From: Tsukamurella sputi
GTDB taxonomy: Bacteria; Actinomycetota; Actinomycetes; Mycobacteriales; Mycobacteriaceae
Reading direction: 5' to 3'
Assembly (NCBI RefSeq): GCF_007858445.1
Contig: NZ_VIGV01000003.1
Location: 310,001 to 374,000 of the forward strand
DNA length: 64,000 nucleotides
The position numbers and the translations under genes were made by a program. Positions 9,369-19,008 of the stretch are shown one piece after another. Each line of letters opens with the position of its first letter. Position 1 is the stretch's first letter. The notes beneath the pieces are model-generated. The model saw nothing but the letters and a program-made list of their open reading frames with translations, ran no database searches and had not been told where the DNA came from.

Positions 9369-11885
9369 TCATGGGTTGCGGCGTCCGGCGATCAGGAATC
9401 CGACGATCGCACCGCCGAGGCCGATGATCCCGCCCAGGCTCAGCAGCAGCAGGGCCGGCGCGAGGTCGCCGAAGTCGATGTCGCGGACCGTGAGAGCGCC
9501 GACGGCCAGGGCGATGATGACTGCGAGGACGACCGCGACGAAACCCAGCAGCGTGCGCCGCCCGGTGGGGCGGGACCTTCGCTGCGGCCCGCCGGTTTCC
9601 ACGGCGGTGATGGAGCTGCGGAAAGTGCGCAGCCGCAGGCTGTTGGAGACGACGAAGACGCTGGAGAACGCCATGGCGGTGCCGGCGACGAGCGGGTTGA
9701 GCAGCCCAAGGGCGGCGAGCGGTATCGCGGCGATGTTGTAGGCGAATGCCCAGAACAGGTTGCCTTTGATGGTGCGCAGGGTGCGGCGGGCCAGTCGGAT
9801 GGCATCGACCGCCGCACGTAGGTCCCCTCGGACCAGGGTGAGGTCGCTGGCCTCGATCGCGGCGTCGGTGCCGGTGCCCATCGCCAGGCCCAGGTCGGCT
9901 TGGGCGAGGGCGGCGGCGTCGTTGACGCCGTCACCGACCATGGCGACGACGGCCCCGTCGCGCTGCAGCGCGGTCACCACGTCGACCTTGTCCTTGGGGA
10001 GGACGTCGGCGATGACGTCGGCGATACCCACGTCGGCGGCGACCGCGCGGGCGACCCGCTCGTTGTCGCCGGTCAACAGGATGGGCCGTAGGCCCAGCCG
10101 GCGGAGCCCGGCGATGGCCTCGGCGGAGGTCGGCTTGACGGTATCGGCGATCACCAGAACCGCGCGAGCGAGGCCGTCCCAAGCGACGACGACGCAGGTG
10201 CGGCCACCGGATTCCGCAGCTTCCTTGTGCGAGCGAAGGTGCTGCGGCAGATCGATGCCGAGATCGGCGAGTAGTCCGGTTCGGCCGACGACGACGGTAT
10301 GCCCCTCGACCGTGCCGGTGACTCCGAGGCCTTCCCGGTTCGTGAAGTCCTGCACCGCGGGCAGCTCACCGAGGCGGTCACGGGCACCGGCGGCGATGGC
10401 GCGGGCGATCGGGTGTTCGGAGGCGTCCTCGAGCGCGCCGGCCAGACGCAGCGCCTGCTCCTCGGTGACGCCGGCGACGGTGTGAACGCCGACCAGACTC
10501 ATCTTGCCCGTGGTAACAGTGCCGGTCTTATCGAGCACGACGGTGTCGATCCGGCGGGTCGATTCGAGGACTTCCGGTCCTTTGATCAGGATGCCCAGCT
10601 GCGCGCCGCGGCCGGTGCCCACCAGCAGCGCTGTCGGTGTCGCCAGCCCGAGCCCGCACGGGCAGGCGATGATCAACACGGCGACCGCGGCGCTGAACCC
10701 GGCGGCGGCGCCGTATCCGGCACCCCACCAGAATCCGAGGGTCGCCAGCGCAAGCAGTATCACAATGGGCACGAACACCGCCGATACCCGGTCGGCGAGA
10801 CGCTGGATCTCCGCCTTGCCGTTCTGCGCATCCTCGACAAGCCGGGCCATCTGCGCCAGCTGGGTGTCTGCGCCGACACGGGTGGCCCGCACCACCAGTC
10901 GGCCGCCGACGTTGACGGTGGCCCCGGCGACCAGGTCACCGGGCGCGACCTCGACCGGGACGGATTCTCCGGTCAGCATCGCCGCGTCGACAGCAGAACT
11001 GCCTTCGGTGATCTCGCCGTCGGTGGCGATCTTCTCACCGGGGCGCACCACGAACAGCTCCCCGACCACCAACTGGTCGGTGGGGATGCGTTCTTCGCGG
11101 CCGTTGCGTAGGACGGCGACGTCCTTCGCGCCGAGCTCGAGCAAGGTGCGCAACGCCGCACCAGCCCGGCGTTTGGCGCGGGCCTCGAAGAACCTGCCCG
11201 TCAGGATCGCCGCGGTCACTCCCGCGGCGACCTCGAGGTAGATATTGCCGGTGGCGCCGCCGCGGTCTACGACCAGACTGAAGCCGTGCCGCATGCCCTT
11301 GTCGCCGGCGGTGCCCAGGAACAGCGCGTACACCGACCAGGCGAAGGCTGCGCTCACACCGACCGAGATCAGTGTGTCCATCGTCGCCGTGCCGTGCCGT
11401 GCACTGCCCACGGCTGCGCGGTGAAACGGCCACGCACCCCACACCACGACCGGCGCGGCCAGGGTCAGTGAGAGCCACTGCCAGTAGTCGAATTGGAGTA
11501 CTGGGATCATCGCGAACGCGATCACCGGAACCGCCAGCGCACCACAGATAACGGCCCGCTGGCGCAGCGACTGCGCGTGCTCATCACGGTCCGGGCCATC
11601 GCCCCCCTCGCTACTGTCCACTGGGTGGGTGGGGGGACCGACGAGGGCGGCCGTGTAACCGGCTGCTTCGATCACGTGGGTGATCTCGGCGCTCGGCATC
11701 GCAGCCGGGTGTTCGACGAGCGCCTTCTCCGTCGCGAAGTTGACCGTCGCATGCACGCCGTCGAGCTTGTTTAGTTTGCGTTCGATGGTCGCGGCACACG
11801 ACCCACAGGTCATGCCCCCGATCACCAGCGTGAGCTGCTGCGAGCTGCCGGTGATCGGGTCACCGTCGTGCAGGTCTGTACTCAT
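9369..11885 (-). CDS. copA: copper-translocating P-type ATPase
   Basis: An 838-residue P1B-type ATPase that would export Cu(I) from the cytoplasm. One N-terminal HMA domain carries GGMTCGSC (about residues 23-30). Membrane motif [11 protein letters not shown] (CPC) marks a Cu(I)/Ag(I) pump. The phosphorylation site is [12 protein letters not shown], with actuator TGES and hinge [12 protein letters not shown]. The C-terminus has two extra hydrophobic segments after an Arg-rich linker, making it slightly longer than usual. The start overlaps the stop of the Pro-rich membrane protein by 4 bp (ATGA), so the two are translationally coupled, under the divergent MerR promoter at 12,708-12,738. Confidence 0.93.
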   Translation of the reverse strand: MSTDLHDGDPITGSSQQLTLVIGGMTCGSCAATIERKLNKLDGVHATVNFATEKALVEHPAAMPSAEITHVIEAAGYTAALVGPPTHPVDSSEGGDGPDRDEHAQSLRQRAVICGALAVPVIAFAMIPVLQFDYWQWLSLTLAAPVVVWGAWPFHRAAVGSARHGTATMDTLISVGVSAAFAWSVYALFLGTAGDKGMRHGFSLVVDRGGATGNIYLEVAAGVTAAILTGRFFEARAKRRAGAALRTLLELGAKDVAVLRNGREERIPTDQLVVGELFVVRPGEKIATDGEITEGSSAVDAAMLTGESVPVEVAPGDLVAGATVNVGGRLVVRATRVGADTQLAQMARLVEDAQNGKAEIQRLADRVSAVFVPIVILLALATLGFWWGAGYGAAAGFSAAVAVLIIACPCGLGLATPTALLVGTGRGAQLGILIKGPEVLESTRRIDTVVLDKTGTVTTGKMSLVGVHTVAGVTEEQALRLAGALEDASEHPIARAIAAGARDRLGELPAVQDFTNREGLGVTGTVEGHTVVVGRTGLLADLGIDLPQHLRSHKEAAESGGRTCVVVAWDGLARAVLVIADTVKPTSAEAIAGLRRLGLRPILLTGDNERVARAVAADVGIADVIADVLPKDKVDVVTALQRDGAVVAMVGDGVNDAAALAQADLGLAMGTGTDAAIEASDLTLVRGDLRAAVDAIRLARRTLRTIKGNLFWAFAYNIAAIPLAALGLLNPLVAGTAMAFSSVFVVSNSLRLRTFRSSITAVETGGPQRRSRPTGRRTLLGFVAVVLAVIIALAVGALTVRDIDFGDLAPALLLLSLGGIIGLGGAIVGFLIAGRRNP

Positions 11886-12601
11886 CGTTCGCTCTTGTCC
11901 TTCGCCGTCGATGTCGAGGTGTGCCCGCCGGGAGGAGCCTGCGGTTCCGACCCGTGGCCGGCATCAGGGATCGCCGGATGCGGGTTCGGCCGTGCCGCAG
12001 GGCCCACTGACAAGTCGCCGCCTACCGTCGGCGCCACCACCACGATCGGCGGCACCTGCACGGGGACGGCTCCGCTGCCCGTACCACCGCCGGGCACCAC
12101 GCCTGCCGCTCCTGAGGCCACTGGGACCGCCGGGCCACCCGGAGCGGCGGAGGCAGATCCAGTCGGGGCCGCGACCGCACTCACCACCGTGCCCGCGCCG
12201 TCACCCGTGCCCGTGTCAGGCGTCGGTGCAGGCCCGGTCGCCGAAGGCGGTGCAGGCGGTGCGGGTGCACCCGACAGCCCTACGAACGGCTGTCCCACCG
12301 GCAGCGGCGCCGAGACCGGCAGCCCAGCAAGGGTCGGCGACGGCGTCCCGCCGCGTGATTGCCCGGCCGTCGCTCCACCGACCGTCGGCGACGGCGGGGC
12401 ACCCGCGGCCAGGGGCACCGTCACGGCCGCGGGTGGAGCTGCGGCACGGTGGCCCGATGCCGCTCGTTCGTGTGATGACGCGCCGGTCACCGGACCCGAA
12501 CCGGCCGGGCCTGGGCCGAAGATGCTGCCGAGCCACCACGCTGCCGCAGCGACCATCGCCGCGATGACGCTGAAGCCCACCAACCTGCTCGCTGTGCCCA
12601 T
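11882..12601 (-). CDS. Pro/Ala/Gly-rich single-pass membrane protein
   Basis: A 239-residue protein with one N-terminal membrane segment (about residues 8-26) followed by about 210 residues that are nearly all Pro, Ala, Gly, Thr, Val and Ser, then a short His-containing tail. It has low complexity and no enzymatic motif; it resembles surface-exposed or periplasm-spanning linkers in actinomycetes. It is the first gene behind the MerR-type promoter and ends in an ATGA overlap with copA, so it is co-expressed with the copper pump. The start ATG 12,601 is chosen because it precedes the membrane segment directly; upstream sequence is not protein-like. Its function is unknown. Confidence 0.6.
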   Translation of the reverse strand: MGTASRLVGFSVIAAMVAAAAWWLGSIFGPGPAGSGPVTGASSHERAASGHRAAAPPAAVTVPLAAGAPPSPTVGGATAGQSRGGTPSPTLAGLPVSAPLPVGQPFVGLSGAPAPPAPPSATGPAPTPDTGTGDGAGTVVSAVAAPTGSASAAPGGPAVPVASGAAGVVPGGGTGSGAVPVQVPPIVVVAPTVGGDLSVGPAARPNPHPAIPDAGHGSEPQAPPGGHTSTSTAKDKSER

Positions 12602-12707
12602 ACCGATCCAGCTGCCTTCCACATTTCTGACTCCACACTCAGACCGTGCTCTGGCGTGGCGCCGGACAAGGTGGCAGACCATCACCGCATCGCCCGGGCA
12701 CCACCCA

Positions 12708-12738
12708 TCGTGAACCTTCCAGTAAGGTGGAAGGTCAA
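12708..12738 (-). promoter_or_regulatory. MerR-family operator with 19-bp spacer promoter
   Basis: Perfect inverted repeat ACCTTCCA (12,714-12,721) and TGGAAGGT (12,728-12,735). On the minus strand TTGACC (12,733-12,738) and TCACGA (12,708-12,713) form -35 and -10 boxes separated by 19 bp. That over-long spacer with a dyad inside it is the hallmark of promoters activated by MerR-family metal sensors. It points leftward into the membrane protein-copA transcript, while the merR gene starts at 12,748 on the other strand. Confidence 0.85.
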
Positions 12739-12747
12739 GGAGGCGTG

Positions 12748-13146
12748 ATGAAGATCGGCGAACTCGCCCGTCAGAGTGGCATCGCAACCAAGACACTGCG
12801 GTTCTACGAACACAGTGGGCTACTCCCGGAACCGGCCCGCACCACATCCGGGTACCGTGACTACGAACCGGAATCGATCGAACGACTCCACTTCATCCGC
12901 AGCGCCCAAGCGGCAGGCCTGACACTGCGCGAGGTCCGCGAAATCCTGAACCTCCACGACCAGGGACTCACCCCCTGTGACCAAGTGGTCAGATTGCTCA
13001 CCGAACGACTCGCCCACGTCCACAACACCCTGCAGGAACTGCGGTCGCTGGAGGGAACACTGACCTCGCTGCTCGACCGCGCCCAACGCGGCGGCCCCGC
13101 GCAGGACGCCGGGGTGTGCTGGATCCTTGAACCGGAGATTTCCTGA
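12748..13146 (+). CDS. MerR-family heavy-metal-responsive regulator
   Basis: A 132-residue MerR-type activator. The start ATG 12,748 follows AAGGAGG at 12,737-12,743. The N-terminal winged helix-turn-helix reads MKIGELARQSGIATKTLRFYEHSGLLP with GYRDYEPE in the wing. Metal-site candidates are Cys77 (LTPCDQV) and Cys124 (GVCWILE). Cys77 matches the position used by MerR (Cys82) and ZntR (Cys79), but the middle ligand Cys of MerR is not present, so the specificity (Cu, Hg, Zn or Cd) cannot be fixed. It is divergent from the copA operon and very likely controls it through the dyad at 12,714-12,735. Confidence 0.88.
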   Translation: MKIGELARQSGIATKTLRFYEHSGLLPEPARTTSGYRDYEPESIERLHFIRSAQAAGLTLREVREILNLHDQGLTPCDQVVRLLTERLAHVHNTLQELRSLEGTLTSLLDRAQRGGPAQDAGVCWILEPEIS

Positions 13147-13620
13147 CGGATTCGGGGCGAACCACACCATGGCGCCAGACGGGGACTGTCTCTTGCCGGC
13201 GTGATCGACCTGACACCGACGACGATCGGGTGCGCCCGACGAGCATGCGCCCCGACGACGCGGCGCCGACCAGCACCGGTGGGAGGTCGACTCCGGGACG
13301 CGGTGAGCTGGAAACAACGCGTGCGCCGTGCCACGGCCGGGGTGCGAAGTCGCCGCCGCTTCCACCCGACGGAGCTACTATGGTGCGTAGTAGGAGCGGG
13401 TGGATGGGTTCGACTTCTCGGGAGGCCGAAAGATGGATGTGCGATGGCGAGCTGCGCCGATACCGACGGCGGCGGTGCGTGGGCCCGCTCGCGGGGGCAA
13501 TCATCATGTCGGACGCCGCAAGGGTGATGTCGTACGGTCTCGGTCTCGGCCCGGTCGTGGTGCGCGCGGTAGCGAAGGCTTGGGCGCGCGGCCTCGACCC
13601 GAACGGCCGAGCCTCGCCCG
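13147..13620. other. 474-bp stretch without a convincing gene
   Basis: Lies between the MerR gene and the TlpA-like gene. Open frames exist on both strands but are Arg/Pro/Ala-rich translations of GC-rich DNA with no start-site support. I see no clear promoter, repeat or RNA gene. The promoter of the TlpA-CcdA pair is presumably at its right end. Confidence 0.4.
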
Positions 13621-14232
13621 GTGGGCTGCTCCACAGCGGTGCAGCGCGTGAGGTCCCGGAGACGGATGCTAGGTGTCATCCTCGTGGCCGCATTCCTGCT
13701 GGGTGGTTGTGTCCAGTACAGCGACCAGGCCCCCAAAGGAGGGGTCATCGCCCCCGCTGGCAAGCTCACGCAGTTCTACCCGCCAGCTGAACGCAGCGTG
13801 GTCAGTGATCTCAAGGGACGCAGCGTCACTGATCCGAACGTGAGCGTGTCCCTCGCGGACTTCCGGGGCAAGATAGTGGTGATCAACGTCTGGGGATCGT
13901 GGTGCGCGCCGTGCCGAATCGAGGCACCCGAACTGGAGAAGGTCTACCGCGCCACCAAAACCAAGGGAGTGGAGTTCCTCGGCATCAACGTCCGTGAAAC
14001 CGCCGGGGACGCCGCCGCTCGCGACTTCATCTCCGCGAACAAGCTGAGTTACCCGTCGATCTACGACCCTCCGGGAAGGACGCTGCTCGCGATCGGCGAG
14101 CAGTACCCGACCACGGTCGTACCGATGACTTTCGTCCTCGACCGACAGCGCAGAGTGGCCGCGAGCTTCCTGACCACCGTGGGTGAGAAGGATCTCACCG
14201 GGGCCATCGACAAGGTTCTGGTGGAGCGCTGA
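13621..14232 (+). CDS. TlpA/ResA-like thiol-disulfide oxidoreductase, lipoprotein
   Basis: A thioredoxin-fold protein anchored outside the membrane. After a basic start (RSRRRM) a hydrophobic segment ends in lipobox LLGGC. The thioredoxin active site is WGSWCAPCR, with cis-Pro in TTVVPMTFVLD. It would reduce apocytochrome c or other thiols using electrons from CcdA, encoded 1 bp downstream in overlap. The start is uncertain: GTG 13,621, GTG 13,639 or ATG 13,666 all keep the signal peptide. Length fits the TlpA/ResA group. Confidence 0.85.
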   Translation: MGCSTAVQRVRSRRRMLGVILVAAFLLGGCVQYSDQAPKGGVIAPAGKLTQFYPPAERSVVSDLKGRSVTDPNVSVSLADFRGKIVVINVWGSWCAPCRIEAPELEKVYRATKTKGVEFLGINVRETAGDAAARDFISANKLSYPSIYDPPGRTLLAIGEQYPTTVVPMTFVLDRQRRVAASFLTTVGEKDLTGAIDKVLVER

Positions 14233-15017
14233 TGGGGCAGGCATTCGCAGACGCGGCCGTCTCGGGACCGCTACTGATTGCGCTCGCCGCGTGCGCGCTC
14301 GCCGGCTTGGTCTCATTCGCCTCGCCGTGCATCGTGCCGCTGGTCCCCGGGTACCTGTCGTACCTCGCGGGCCTGGTCGGCGCTGAGGCGCCGGCGGCCG
14401 CTGTCGAGGAGGCCACGGCCGGCGCTCGTGCAGGGCGCTGGCGGGTGATGGGGGCCGCGGCGCTGTTCGTGGCCGGCTTCACCGTCGTGTTCTTGTTGAT
14501 GACGATGTCCGTCTTCGGGCTGGTCAGCTCGATTCGTCTCAACTCCGAGGTGCTGATGCGGATCGGTGGCGTGGTCACCATTGTCATGGGCCTGGCGTTC
14601 ATCGGCCTGGTGCCGGCTCTCGAGCGCGAGGTACGGTTCGCGCCACGGCAGTGGACCACCCTCGCCGGGGCTCCGTTGCTGGGCGGAGTGTTCGCGCTGG
14701 GATGGGCGCCGTGCATCGGGCCGACGCTGGCCGGGATCCTCTCGATCGTGGTCGGCACCAACGCGGACCCAGTACGGGGCGCAGTGCTCATCATCGCCTA
14801 CTGCGCCGGACTGGGCCTGCCGTTCGTGATCCTGGCCCTGGGCTCGACGGTGGCAGTTCGCGCCGTCGGATGGCTCAGCCGCAACTCACGTCGCATACAG
14901 GTATTCGGCGGAGCTCTCATGGTGCTCGTCGGAATCGCCCTCGTCACCGGCTACTGGGCGGTGTTCGTGGACCTGGTTCGCCGCCTGTTCATCACCAACA
15001 CGGTCATGCCGATCTGA
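14232..15017 (+). CDS. ccdA: cytochrome c biogenesis protein CcdA (DsbD family)
   Basis: A 261-residue membrane protein with six predicted helices that passes electrons from cytoplasmic thioredoxin to extracytoplasmic TlpA-like partners. The conserved Cys pair is present: FASPCIVPLVPGYLSYLAG in helix 1 and LGWAPCIGPTL in helix 4. The start ATG overlaps the stop of the TlpA-like gene by one base (TGATG), so they are coupled. Members of this pair are often carried in metal-resistance islands, where they may support thiol repair. Confidence 0.92.
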   Translation: MGQAFADAAVSGPLLIALAACALAGLVSFASPCIVPLVPGYLSYLAGLVGAEAPAAAVEEATAGARAGRWRVMGAAALFVAGFTVVFLLMTMSVFGLVSSIRLNSEVLMRIGGVVTIVMGLAFIGLVPALEREVRFAPRQWTTLAGAPLLGGVFALGWAPCIGPTLAGILSIVVGTNADPVRGAVLIIAYCAGLGLPFVILALGSTVAVRAVGWLSRNSRRIQVFGGALMVLVGIALVTGYWAVFVDLVRRLFITNTVMPI

Positions 15018-15341
15018 TAGCTGCCTACCGTACGGTTGCTCGTGTGATCCGACCTCGCGCACAACCGCCTTTGCCGAGGAGGAAATGTCGCTTTCGCTGG
15101 ATGTTCGGGCAGAGCGAAGGGGCGTGATCGCGGAAGCGAGAACTGCGCTGATCGCGACGTTTGGTGGGGAATACCGTCGACATCGGTACGGCCGCGCCAC
15201 GCGTAAGTCAGAGCCTGCGGTGGCAGAAGTGTTTCGTGCTCACGGCGTCGCAGCTTCAATGATTTGGAATGGTTCGGTCCAGCTGGTCGCCGGTTGATGG
15301 GCGTTGATCGTTAGGCGGTGGGCGCTGAACTGATCGATGAG
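15018..15341. other. intergenic stretch between ccdA and the ISL3 element
   Basis: No convincing gene. A 70-codon plus-strand frame at 15,085-15,297 (MSLSLDVRAERRGV...) follows AGGAGGAAATG and could be a small or truncated protein, but it matches nothing I recognise. The right end is the target duplication of the ISL3 element. Confidence 0.4.
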
Positions 15342-15349
15342 ACTGAAGT

Positions 15350-16570
15350 GGCTCTTCCCAAGCGAGAGTGCATGAGCGGGTCCGCCGCTGACGTGGCGCG
15401 GCACAAGATGTAGAGGGCCCCGGGGTGTGACGATGAAGGTTCCTACGCCATCTCGATCACACTCCGAGGACCTGTGTCTGAGCCTACGTCGTCTCTGCTT
15501 GCCGATACCATCTGCCGTGCCATCGATCTGGGGGTCAGCGTCGTCGACGCTGCCACCGCCGATGACGTGACGCACCTGTGGTGCGAGGTCCTCACGCCTG
15601 ACCTGGAATGCCCGGGCTGCGGCGAGGTCTCGGCGTGGTGCGCGATCACATCGTCCGCGAGCTGGTGGACCTGCCGGTCTGCGGTGCCCGTTCGGTGCTG
15701 CACGTGGCCCGCAGCATCTCACGGGTGTTCGGGAACTCGGCGTTGATGAGCACAAGTGGAAGCACGTCCGCGGCAACGGCGATTCCTCGTGGGTGACGGT
15801 CCTGGTGGATCTGACCCCCGTGCGTGAGGGCACCGGTCCCGCCCGGCTGCTGGACATGGTTGCCGGCCGCTCCGCGCAAGCCCTCCGCGGCTGGCTTCAA
15901 GAGCGCGATCAAGCGTTCCGGGACCGGATCAAGGTCACCGCGATGGACGGGTTCGGCGGCTACCACACCGCCGCAGCGCAGGTACTCGCCGCAGCGCGAA
16001 CGGTGATGGACCCGTTCCACGTCATCCACCTGGCGGCGGACAAGGTCACCGGCTGCCGGCAGCGGCTGCAGCAGGCGATCTGCGGGCACCGCGGCCGCTC
16101 CGGGGACCCGCTCTATGGGATTCGCCGGATCCTGCTCACCCGGCCTGCTCTCCTCGCCGACAAACAGCAGGTCAAGCTCGATTCGGCGTTGGCTGCTGAT
16201 GAGCGTCACGTCGCGGTCGAGGTCACCGCCCAGGTGTATCAGGATCTGATCGCCGCCTACGAGCACCCTGACCGACGGGCAGGGAAGATCGCAATGTTCA
16301 AGACTCTCAAACGAATCCACACCGGAGTCCCCGCCGGGCTCGACGAACTCGCACAGCTCGGCCGCAGCCTCTTGAAACGCCGCCGAGAGATCCTGGCGTA
16401 CTTCGACACCGGCGTCAGCAACGGCCCGGTCGAGGCAATCAACGGACGACTCGAGCACCTGCGTGGCATCGCCCTGGGCTTCCGCAACCTCGAGCACTAC
16501 ATCTTGCGGTCGCTACTGCACTCCGGTCAGCTCGCCGACCGGGTCAACGCACTCTGAAATGAGAAGAGCC
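15350..16570 (+). mobile_element. ISL3-family insertion sequence with intact ends and 8-bp target duplication
   Basis: The left end starts GGCTCTTCCC at 15,350 and the right end, read inward, starts GGCTCTTCTC at 16,570, as expected for ISL3-family terminal repeats. The element is bracketed by an exact 8-bp direct repeat ACTGAAGT (15,342-15,349 and 16,571-16,578), the duplication length of this family. The 1,221-bp length is short for ISL3 because the transposase gene inside has lost a central segment. Confidence 0.88.
15474..16557 (+). pseudogene. ISL3-family transposase, frameshifted and internally deleted
   Basis: The N-terminal zinc-finger segment is visible (VLTPDLECPGCG from 15,474), then the frame changes (RDHIVRELVDLPVCG in the frame of 15,608). 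The middle part with the helix-turn-helix region is missing. The catalytic C-terminal part resumes in the frame of 15,793 with DEHKWKHVRG just upstream, then TAMDGFGGYHTAA, DPFHVIHLAADKV and the late SNGPVEAINGRLEHLRG. Family members have these blocks in a single frame of about 400-440 codons. It cannot make an active enzyme, though the ends could still be mobilised in trans. Confidence 0.85.
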
Positions 16571-16633
16571 ACTGAAGTGCCCGGGTGAGGTATGGCGGTC
16601 GTCGGCCACGCCGCAGGCAGGGCTTGGTGCTTG

Positions 16634-17692
16634 ATGATCGTCATTGGTGTGGATCCGCATAAGTCGACGCATACGGCGACGGCGGTCGATTCGGGAACAA
16701 ACAAGGATCTGGGGTCGCTGAGGATCTCCGCCGACCTGAACTCCTATCGCGAGTTGATTAAGTGGGCGGGGCAGTGGCCGGAGCGAATCTGGGCGGTGGA
16801 GAACGCGTCCGGGTTGGGGCATCACCTGACGCAGTGGCTCGTGAGCCAAGCGGAGGCGGTGGTGGATGTGCCGGCGACCGCCACAGCCCGGGTGCGGGAG
16901 CTCTCCCGAGGCGGGCGTCGAAAGAATGATCGAATCGACGCGGCCGCGGCGGCGTGCGTCGCCTTCTCGCAAGGCGACTTCCGGCCGGTGGGCGCCGAGA
17001 AGCATTCGGATGGGTTGCGGGTCCTCGATGAACGCCGGATTGACCTCGTGCGGCACAAGGGGAGGCTGACGAACCAGCTGCATGCTCTACTGCGGGAACT
17101 GCTGCCGGGCGGTTTGGATCGGGCGTTCACGACGGAGGAGGCATCGGATGCGCTCCGCAGGCTTGCGCCGGCTTCGGGCGCGGATGCGATGCGCAAGGAG
17201 GTGGGGCTGGCGATCGTCGGTGATCTGCGCAGGCTGCGCTTTCAGATCGATGACATCACCACCAGGATCGAGGTCGAGTTGAAGGCCTCGGGGACGAGCC
17301 TGTTGGAGATTGAGGGCGTCGGGACGGTGACGGCGTGCCGGATTCTGTCCCGGACGGGCGACCCGGCTCGGTTCCGGGATCAGTCGGCATTCGCTTCCTA
17401 TGCTGGGACCGCGCCAATCGAGGTGGCCAGCGCCGATAAGCAACGACACCGGGGCCTACCCCTTGAGGGCGACAGATCTTTGAACGCGGCGATCTACATC
17501 GTTGCCGTTACCCAATCCCGGATGGCGGGCAGCGCTGGTAACGCGTATTACCGGCGCAAGCTTGACGAAGGCAAGACGTCACGTGAGGCGATCCGATGCT
17601 TGAAGCGACAGATCGCGAAACGCTTGTGGCGCACAATGATCAGCGATGCGGGAGAGGCCGCGGATGGATATTGTAGCGTGAGTGCGTGCTGA
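16634..17692 (+). CDS. IS110-family transposase
   Basis: A 352-residue DEDD-type transposase. The N-terminal RuvC-like domain begins MIVIGVDPHKSTHTATAVD, with ENASG and KNDRIDAAAAA carrying further acidic residues. The C-terminal Transposase_20 part has IEGVGTVTACRILSRTGDP and FASYAGTAPIE followed by a conserved Ser region. The length fits IS110 members, which lack inverted repeats and duplicate no target, so the element's ends cannot be set from this copy. The start ATG 16,634 is chosen because family members begin at this point; the open frame extends 14 codons upstream to 16,592. The gene appears intact. Confidence 0.88.
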   Translation: MIVIGVDPHKSTHTATAVDSGTNKDLGSLRISADLNSYRELIKWAGQWPERIWAVENASGLGHHLTQWLVSQAEAVVDVPATATARVRELSRGGRRKNDRIDAAAAACVAFSQGDFRPVGAEKHSDGLRVLDERRIDLVRHKGRLTNQLHALLRELLPGGLDRAFTTEEASDALRRLAPASGADAMRKEVGLAIVGDLRRLRFQIDDITTRIEVELKASGTSLLEIEGVGTVTACRILSRTGDPARFRDQSAFASYAGTAPIEVASADKQRHRGLPLEGDRSLNAAIYIVAVTQSRMAGSAGNAYYRRKLDEGKTSREAIRCLKRQIAKRLWRTMISDAGEAADGYCSVSAC

Positions 17693-17827
17693 TCGGTGCG
17701 GCCGGTGAGATCGGCAGCTTGAGCGACCGATGGGCGCAGCGTTCGGAGATCGACCTGCGATCGACAACGTTTGTTCCCGACTAAACGGGACTCTACGGCT
17801 TGTTCGATTTGGCCGCGCAGTCCGCTG

Positions 17828-18988
17828 TCATTCCCAGTAGGCGCGCCAGTCGAGTTCTTCGCGGATCTTTTCTTGGTGCAGCTGTTGAGATGCGGGTGTG
17901 AGCGCGACGTCGGGGTGTGGTTCGGCGAAGAAGTTGCCCTGGCCCCGGGCTGATTCGTGGGCTCCGGTATCGATGTAGCAATAGCCTTGCCCTGATAGAG
18001 ACGCTGGGGATTCGGCGAGCCCGAGGTAGTGCAGTACGTTTTGGGCCACGGCGGCGGCGCCGTTTTTGGCGAAGATGGCGGCCTTAGGGAGGGGCCTGTT
18101 CGTGGGGGAGGTGACTGCGGAGAGGTCGCCGATCGCCCATACGCCGTGGTGTTCGGTGAGCATTGAAGCTCGGTCGACTGGAATCCATCCCGGTGTGTCC
18201 AGGGTCAACGCGGGTTCGTGCGGCGGGACGAAGACCAGCAGGTCGAAGGTGTCGTGCACGCCGTTGGTGAAGTGCAGGGTTTTGGTCTGATGGTCTACTC
18301 GCTCGACCTGGTGTAGTGGATGCAGGTCGATTCCCGACGCTCTGACGCGCTTCGCCAGTTCCATGCCGACGTCGGGCCCGGCGGAGGGCATTGGCTGCGG
18401 TTCCGGGGTGTATACGGCGATATCTGTATGGTCCCGCACGCCGCGTTCGGTCAGGAGATCTGCCGCGAGAAAGGTGCCCTCGTAGGGGGCGACGGGGCAG
18501 CGGAAGGGCATCGATGCGACGAGGAAGACCAGTCGGCCGCCCTCGAACGCGGTCAGTGCCCGGTGGGCACGTGCGGCGTCGGCGGTGGCGTAATAGTGCA
18601 CGGCGACGCCTGCGTCGGCCGCCTCTTGGAGGCCGGGCACTTGCTGCGTTGCATTGCGGGCTCCCAGCGCGAGTACGAGCGCGTCGTAGTCCACGTGCGC
18701 ACCGTCGTCGAGGATGACGGTGCTGTTGGCGGCGTCGACACCGGAGACAGAGCCGCGCACCGTCCGAATTCCAGCGAGGCTCTTCTCGGACGGGCGGATC
18801 GGGACGCTCTCTGGAGTGCGCCAGCCCCGCATGACCCACGGCAGAGTGAAGCCAAGGTAGTGCTCGAAGTTTTCGTCGATCAATGTGATGTCGGTGTTGT
18901 CGAGGGGAGTGCCGGATTCGCGCAACTCTTTGATCACGCTGAGTCCGCCGATTCCGGCGCCGGCGATGACGATTCGTTTGCTATTCAT
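17828..18988 (-). CDS. FAD-dependent oxidoreductase, sulfide:quinone oxidoreductase-like
   Basis: A 386-residue two-dinucleotide-binding flavoprotein. FAD motif RIVIAGAGIGGLSVIKEL at the N-terminus; LVLALGAR closes the first domain; ASMPFRCPVAPYEG holds a Cys in the position used by sulfide:quinone reductases and flavocytochrome c sulfide dehydrogenases; WAIGDLSAV is the second FAD motif. A late GYCYIDTG also fits this group. The start ATG 18,988 is set by the FAD motif; the frame extends upstream only as a shadow of the neighbour. It is the last gene of a minus-strand run from the MMPL gene. A role in sulfide or persulfide oxidation is inferred. Confidence 0.78.
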   Translation of the reverse strand: MNSKRIVIAGAGIGGLSVIKELRESGTPLDNTDITLIDENFEHYLGFTLPWVMRGWRTPESVPIRPSEKSLAGIRTVRGSVSGVDAANSTVILDDGAHVDYDALVLALGARNATQQVPGLQEAADAGVAVHYYATADAARAHRALTAFEGGRLVFLVASMPFRCPVAPYEGTFLAADLLTERGVRDHTDIAVYTPEPQPMPSAGPDVGMELAKRVRASGIDLHPLHQVERVDHQTKTLHFTNGVHDTFDLLVFVPPHEPALTLDTPGWIPVDRASMLTEHHGVWAIGDLSAVTSPTNRPLPKAAIFAKNGAAAVAQNVLHYLGLAESPASLSGQGYCYIDTGAHESARGQGNFFAEPHPDVALTPASQQLHQEKIREELDWRAYWE

Positions 18989-19008
18989 GATCTCGATTTG
19001 CTCCGTTC

